DNA of 64,000 bases from Sipunculus nudus (Eukaryota; Annelida; Sipuncula; Golfingiida; Sipunculidae): positions 50,331,659 to 50,395,658 of the forward strand of contig CM049313.1 in the NCBI GenBank assembly GCA_026874595.1, read 5' to 3'. The position numbers and the translations under genes were made by a program. Under the pieces are notes generated by a model. That model was not told the origin of the DNA. It made no database searches and was given only the letters and a program-made list of their open reading frames with translations. This document shows, piece after piece, positions 60,208-64,000 of the stretch; within the stretch, counting starts at the first letter, position 1; each line of letters opens with the position of its first letter.

Positions 60208-61700
60208 GAAGGGGTGCACTGTGGATTTTTCACAGACAGATCGATTAGGACCGAGTGCAAGTACAAGAATAAGTTTAAAATGGATGAATGTACGTATTTC
60301 TATGGGAATCCATTTAAAAACATACTCCCTTTATTTTACTTAAATTGAGATTCGTGAATCCATTAGAAAACATTACTCTCCTGGTTATGGTAAAATTGAC
60401 TTCCCTTGATGAGTATTTACGGCACCGTGACAAGTGTATCTTCACAAGATTATAAGAAAGACTGATTAAAAATGCATTGGGTCACAAGGCGTATTCTGTT
60501 GTCGAGGGGATGCCTATCACGGTCTAGATAACTTCACTGCATTATCTGTGCCAACGAGCCTGCTCTTGATCCACATTTCTTTTCTGAGGATTTTGGAGTA
60601 ATAGAGGAGATTGAGCTTTTTTCAACAAGATTACATATATAGCTTGATTTTTTATGCTATTTTAGAAGGCAGAAAAAAAATTGGCGATAAAACAAAAAAA
60701 AAATCAGTTGCCTTCACAGGAATACAAGTAGACCCCGAAATTTATATTTGTATATTCATTCTATAATATATATAAAGCACGGTTTAAACCATACCATCAG
60801 TTCCATGAAATCGTTATGAATCGTTGCATCAAGTAAATTAAACATAAGTGTCAAAACCATGTTTTAATGTCAAATTAACCATTTGCTCAGTCACTCGTGT
60901 TAGTGTACCAAGCAAACTTAAAATTATATTGTGATGTGTGGAGAGATAGGCTCCCTTCCCTGAGCAGGGTTTGTTTTGATGCCCTCTGCTTACTGCTTGG
61001 AGAAACTTGATTGTTAAAGGTCATTTTTATTATTTGCCATGAGTCTTCGTGGTTTTATAAATGTCTGCCCAGGACGTGGGCTTGGAGAAAAATTACTCGC
61101 CCGGGGCGAGCTCTAACAGAATTGCAGTCGCCCACACGTCAGTTTAGTCACCTCGGGCGAGTGGGTAAGCGTTAATGTCGGACCCTGAATACATCAGATG
61201 AAACAAGGTTGCACATTCTATATAACAGGAAAAGGAATACATTTAATATGTGAAGCAAGTTTGCGATAGTGGTGGAAGATAGATGGTTCTCCTCCCCTTC
61301 AGTTCCCTCATTTCTATAAATATTGATTCCTATTTTGTAGGGTACATTATCTATTATCTGCTTATTTGTCATCTCGGGTTTGAAAAGATTATTTAAATTT
61401 AGGTGACAGTTGCTGAATAAATGGGTTCACGGTTAAGATTCTTACTATTAATGGTAATAAAGGTACATATACTTTGACTGAATGACGGTTATAGAAAGAA
61501 ATTTTAATTAAGTAACTTCAAAGAGGATTTTTAACGAATCGAATCGTGACTTGAATCGCTAATAGATTTTATTTTAGACCTTCCGTAAAACGTTACCACT
61601 GTTATGATGGATTTTCTGGAAGCTACACAAACAATTGCTATAATAGTTTTATTTTCTCACGCTGTTTGTTTTTTTTTGCCTGAATACAAAGTTTCTCACA
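60206..61700. other. Non-genic stretch, no recognised feature
   Basis: At 61085-61160 the phrase CGCCCGGGGCGAG and its near complement CTCGGGCGAG occur, a small GC-rich spot. No gene recognised. Confidence 0.45.
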
Positions 61701-61703
61701 AAG

Positions 61704-62036
61704 CGTCCGGGCACATGGTCTTATTCCAGCAAAAGTATTCCGGCAAATGATCTTATCCCAGCAAAAGCGTCCCGGTACATGGTCCTGTCCCAGCAAAAGC
61801 GTCTCAGCAGATGGTCTTATCCCAGCAAAAGCGTCCGGGCAAATGGTCTTATTCCAGCAAAAGTGTTCCGGCAAATGATCTTATCCCAGCAAAAGCGTCC
61901 CGCGCATGGTCTTATCCAAGCATAAGCGTTTCTGGCACATGGTCTTTTCCCAGCAAAAGCGTCCGGGCACATGGTTTTATCCCAGCAAAAGCGTCCCGGC
62001 GTATGGTCTTATTGCAGCAAAAGCGTCCCGGCAGTT
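61704..62036. repeat. 32-bp minisatellite, about 10 copies
   Basis: The unit is close to CGTCCCGGCACATGGTCTTA followed by TCCCAGCAAAAG. Units 1, 5 and 9 share CGTCCGGGCA, and units 2 and 6 share TTCCGGCAAATGATC, showing a four-unit (about 128 bp) higher-order pattern. Open frames on both strands follow the repeat and are not genes. Confidence 0.9.
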
Positions 62037-64000
62037 TGACGTACTATTTCTAATTCACTGGTTTTACACGTTGTTATGGATCTGTGTTTGAGTAACAAGA
62101 GGTAAGATCTTGCACATGCACAGCAACTTCCAAACACAGTGAAAAAACACGGAAGAAGAAAGGCCGGTTTGCAGCCTTAACTATCTTGATTTGTGCCCGC
62201 TATGTTTGTTTTGCGTCACTGATCGCTCCAGTATGCAAGTTAATTTCATATCTGGTTTTTGAACGAAATATTGATAGATACCATAATAATTTACGGAGAA
62301 AATAATATACTCCAGGTATATATAACATATGAAAGTAGTTCTTTGCTGTCAGATATTGATAAGCCTTATGGGAGAGTGTGTAATTATAGGCACTGAAGGT
62401 CTGTAAACTGAGAAGTGGGTATGGAAGACGGAAAATTACAATGATAGCAGAAATGCAAATCATAGCACAGGTTTATGTACAATGACAATATAACCAGTGA
62501 AGCTGATTGACAGTGTGAGGTGTACTGATGATATGGATAATCGGTTTAAAACAGCTTACATGTGTTTACTTAAGGCTATTCAGTGCTGCAGTCATATAGG
62601 AAAATCATTGAAAAAGAACGTAACTAAACAAACATTTGCGTTTGAAGGTAACTGTCACAGTTTATTCTGAGATTTTCCGAAATTGGTTACGATTAATTAA
62701 GAAAACACATCACAATTTATTTTGGTTTTGATTATGTGCTAATGTATGATATATATCAGTGTGATGTCATCGTTATTTGGGGGAGTTTACACCGTGATAT
62801 GTGTCTAATTATACCGATTCAGAGGCTGGCTTCACAACTGGGAGAAAACATAGATATAAACATAGCATATAATAAATAGCACCTTAATCAGAATCCAATG
62901 TGACATCCCTCCGATTGCACTCGACATGTTTTTTATAATAACAATTGAAAAAAATTAGAAGGATTAAAAAGCTTTATATTTTTGCTCATCAGAAATTGTT
63001 TGAGTATACAATTATAGCAAACTGGACAACAATACCTCATTCACTGCTGTTACCACAATCACAAATAAACCTTTCTCCAGAGACACGGTGGCGCCAGCTA
63101 GTGAGGACCTGTGCATACAAAATTGATCCAATCTATGCAGAGCGCAGTGACTGAACATTGATCAAGACAGACTCCTTGCTCAATGATATATTAGAGTTTA
63201 TATCTTATGTGAAAGTAACTATCAGTCTGCGCTCCTGAGAGAGAGATAGAGAGAGAGAGAGAATGAGAATCCATTATATATCATGGACTCTATATTAGAA
63301 GATATATTTTTTCAATGCCACAACCACGGAATGTTTTGGACATCTGTGATATATTCATTTCTGTTGCTCTCTTCCGAAACAAATTTTAAACTTAAGTTAA
63401 CCAGGATTTCAAAGTAGCCTTTCTGCTAATAAAAAATGATTTTGTGAGGAGAATCATTCTTGAAGAGGATGCTTACACTTTTAAGAAAACTGCAGTATGT
63501 TTTGCTTAGTATTTCTATATGAAAGCAAACTTGTTAGCATATGTTTTTGTATCGGTGTTGGCTGATTCATTCCTTATGACATGAAGTCACAACTTAAAAT
63601 AAGCCCTGTAATGCGATAATTTCCTAAATACTATTATTCTTGAAGTAAATTAAGAACTATAAATATAAAAAGGTCGTTTCATTAATTCTTTTAATGTAAC
63701 CTCCTGCAAAACATACTTAATATTAAGATATAGCTTCATCATTTGAGGATAATATTTTTTTTTTCATTCAGATCATGATCATAAAACAGACAACATTCAG
63801 AGGCGGTTCTAAGGGGCTCGCCCAATCCCTTTTCGACCAATAAGTAAAGAAAACCCTGTAATACCCAAGATCGTAAGTTCAAATAAAAATTTTCAAACCA
63901 TTGTTGGGGGTCATCTCCCCTCGACGATATGCCCATGACGTTCCGCGTGTGGCCTCGCTATAACCTGTCTCTGTTCTAAAATCAAATAACCATCCCTGAC
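62037..64000. other. Non-genic stretch with a short (GA)n tract
   Basis: (GA)n at about 63237-63263. The other frames (62200-62463 minus, 62945-63154 plus, 63739-63936 minus) resemble no family known to me. Confidence 0.5.

Overview
This window looks like gene-poor, AT-rich nuclear DNA from an animal, most likely a mollusc and probably a bivalve. That placement is an inference. It rests on the density of (TA)n and (GA)n microsatellites, the lack of any long open reading frame, and a tandem-core mobile element at about 16.6-18.7 kb whose design matches the pearl/CvA type described from bivalves. No intact protein-coding gene, rRNA or true tRNA could be supported. Nearly all the open frames are short, lie inside simple repeats, or are remains of mobile elements.

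Layout. 0-9 kb: unremarkable DNA, a solo LTR-like element (2.1-2.9 kb), and a decayed non-LTR retrotransposon reverse-transcriptase tail (8.06-8.85 kb). 9.7-10.9 kb: a deleted pogo/Tigger-type DNA transposon inserted into a (TA)n tract, keeping only a broken N-terminal transposase. 15.7-16.0, 20.7-20.95 and 26.4-27.35 kb: three diverged copies of an unidentified dispersed family; the 27 kb copy still holds about 265 codons of coding-like sequence with disruptions. 16.6-18.7 kb: the hairpin-bounded tandem-core element. 19.8-20.1, 21.8-23.2, 29.3-29.8 and 61.7-62.0 kb: minisatellites. The 21.8-23.2 kb locus consists of two arrays of a related unit in opposite orientation meeting at a near-palindrome. 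24.7-24.86 kb: a possible noncoding exon or recursive splice site. 25.66-25.76 and 40.8-40.9 kb: sequences resembling ends of Penelope-like elements. 33.0-33.7, 41.0-41.8 and 44.4-45.25 kb: three more copies of the solo LTR-like family. 56.1-56.5 kb: two copies of a repeat containing a tRNA-like promoter. 60 kb: a short element with C-rich/G-rich inverted ends.

The genes do not work together in any pathway. The window is best read as intergenic or long-intron sequence shaped by mobile elements and microsatellite growth. The items most worth following up are the dispersed coding-like family, the inverted minisatellite pair and the possible splice signal at 24.86 kb. Family names come from recognising motifs by eye; no database search was possible.
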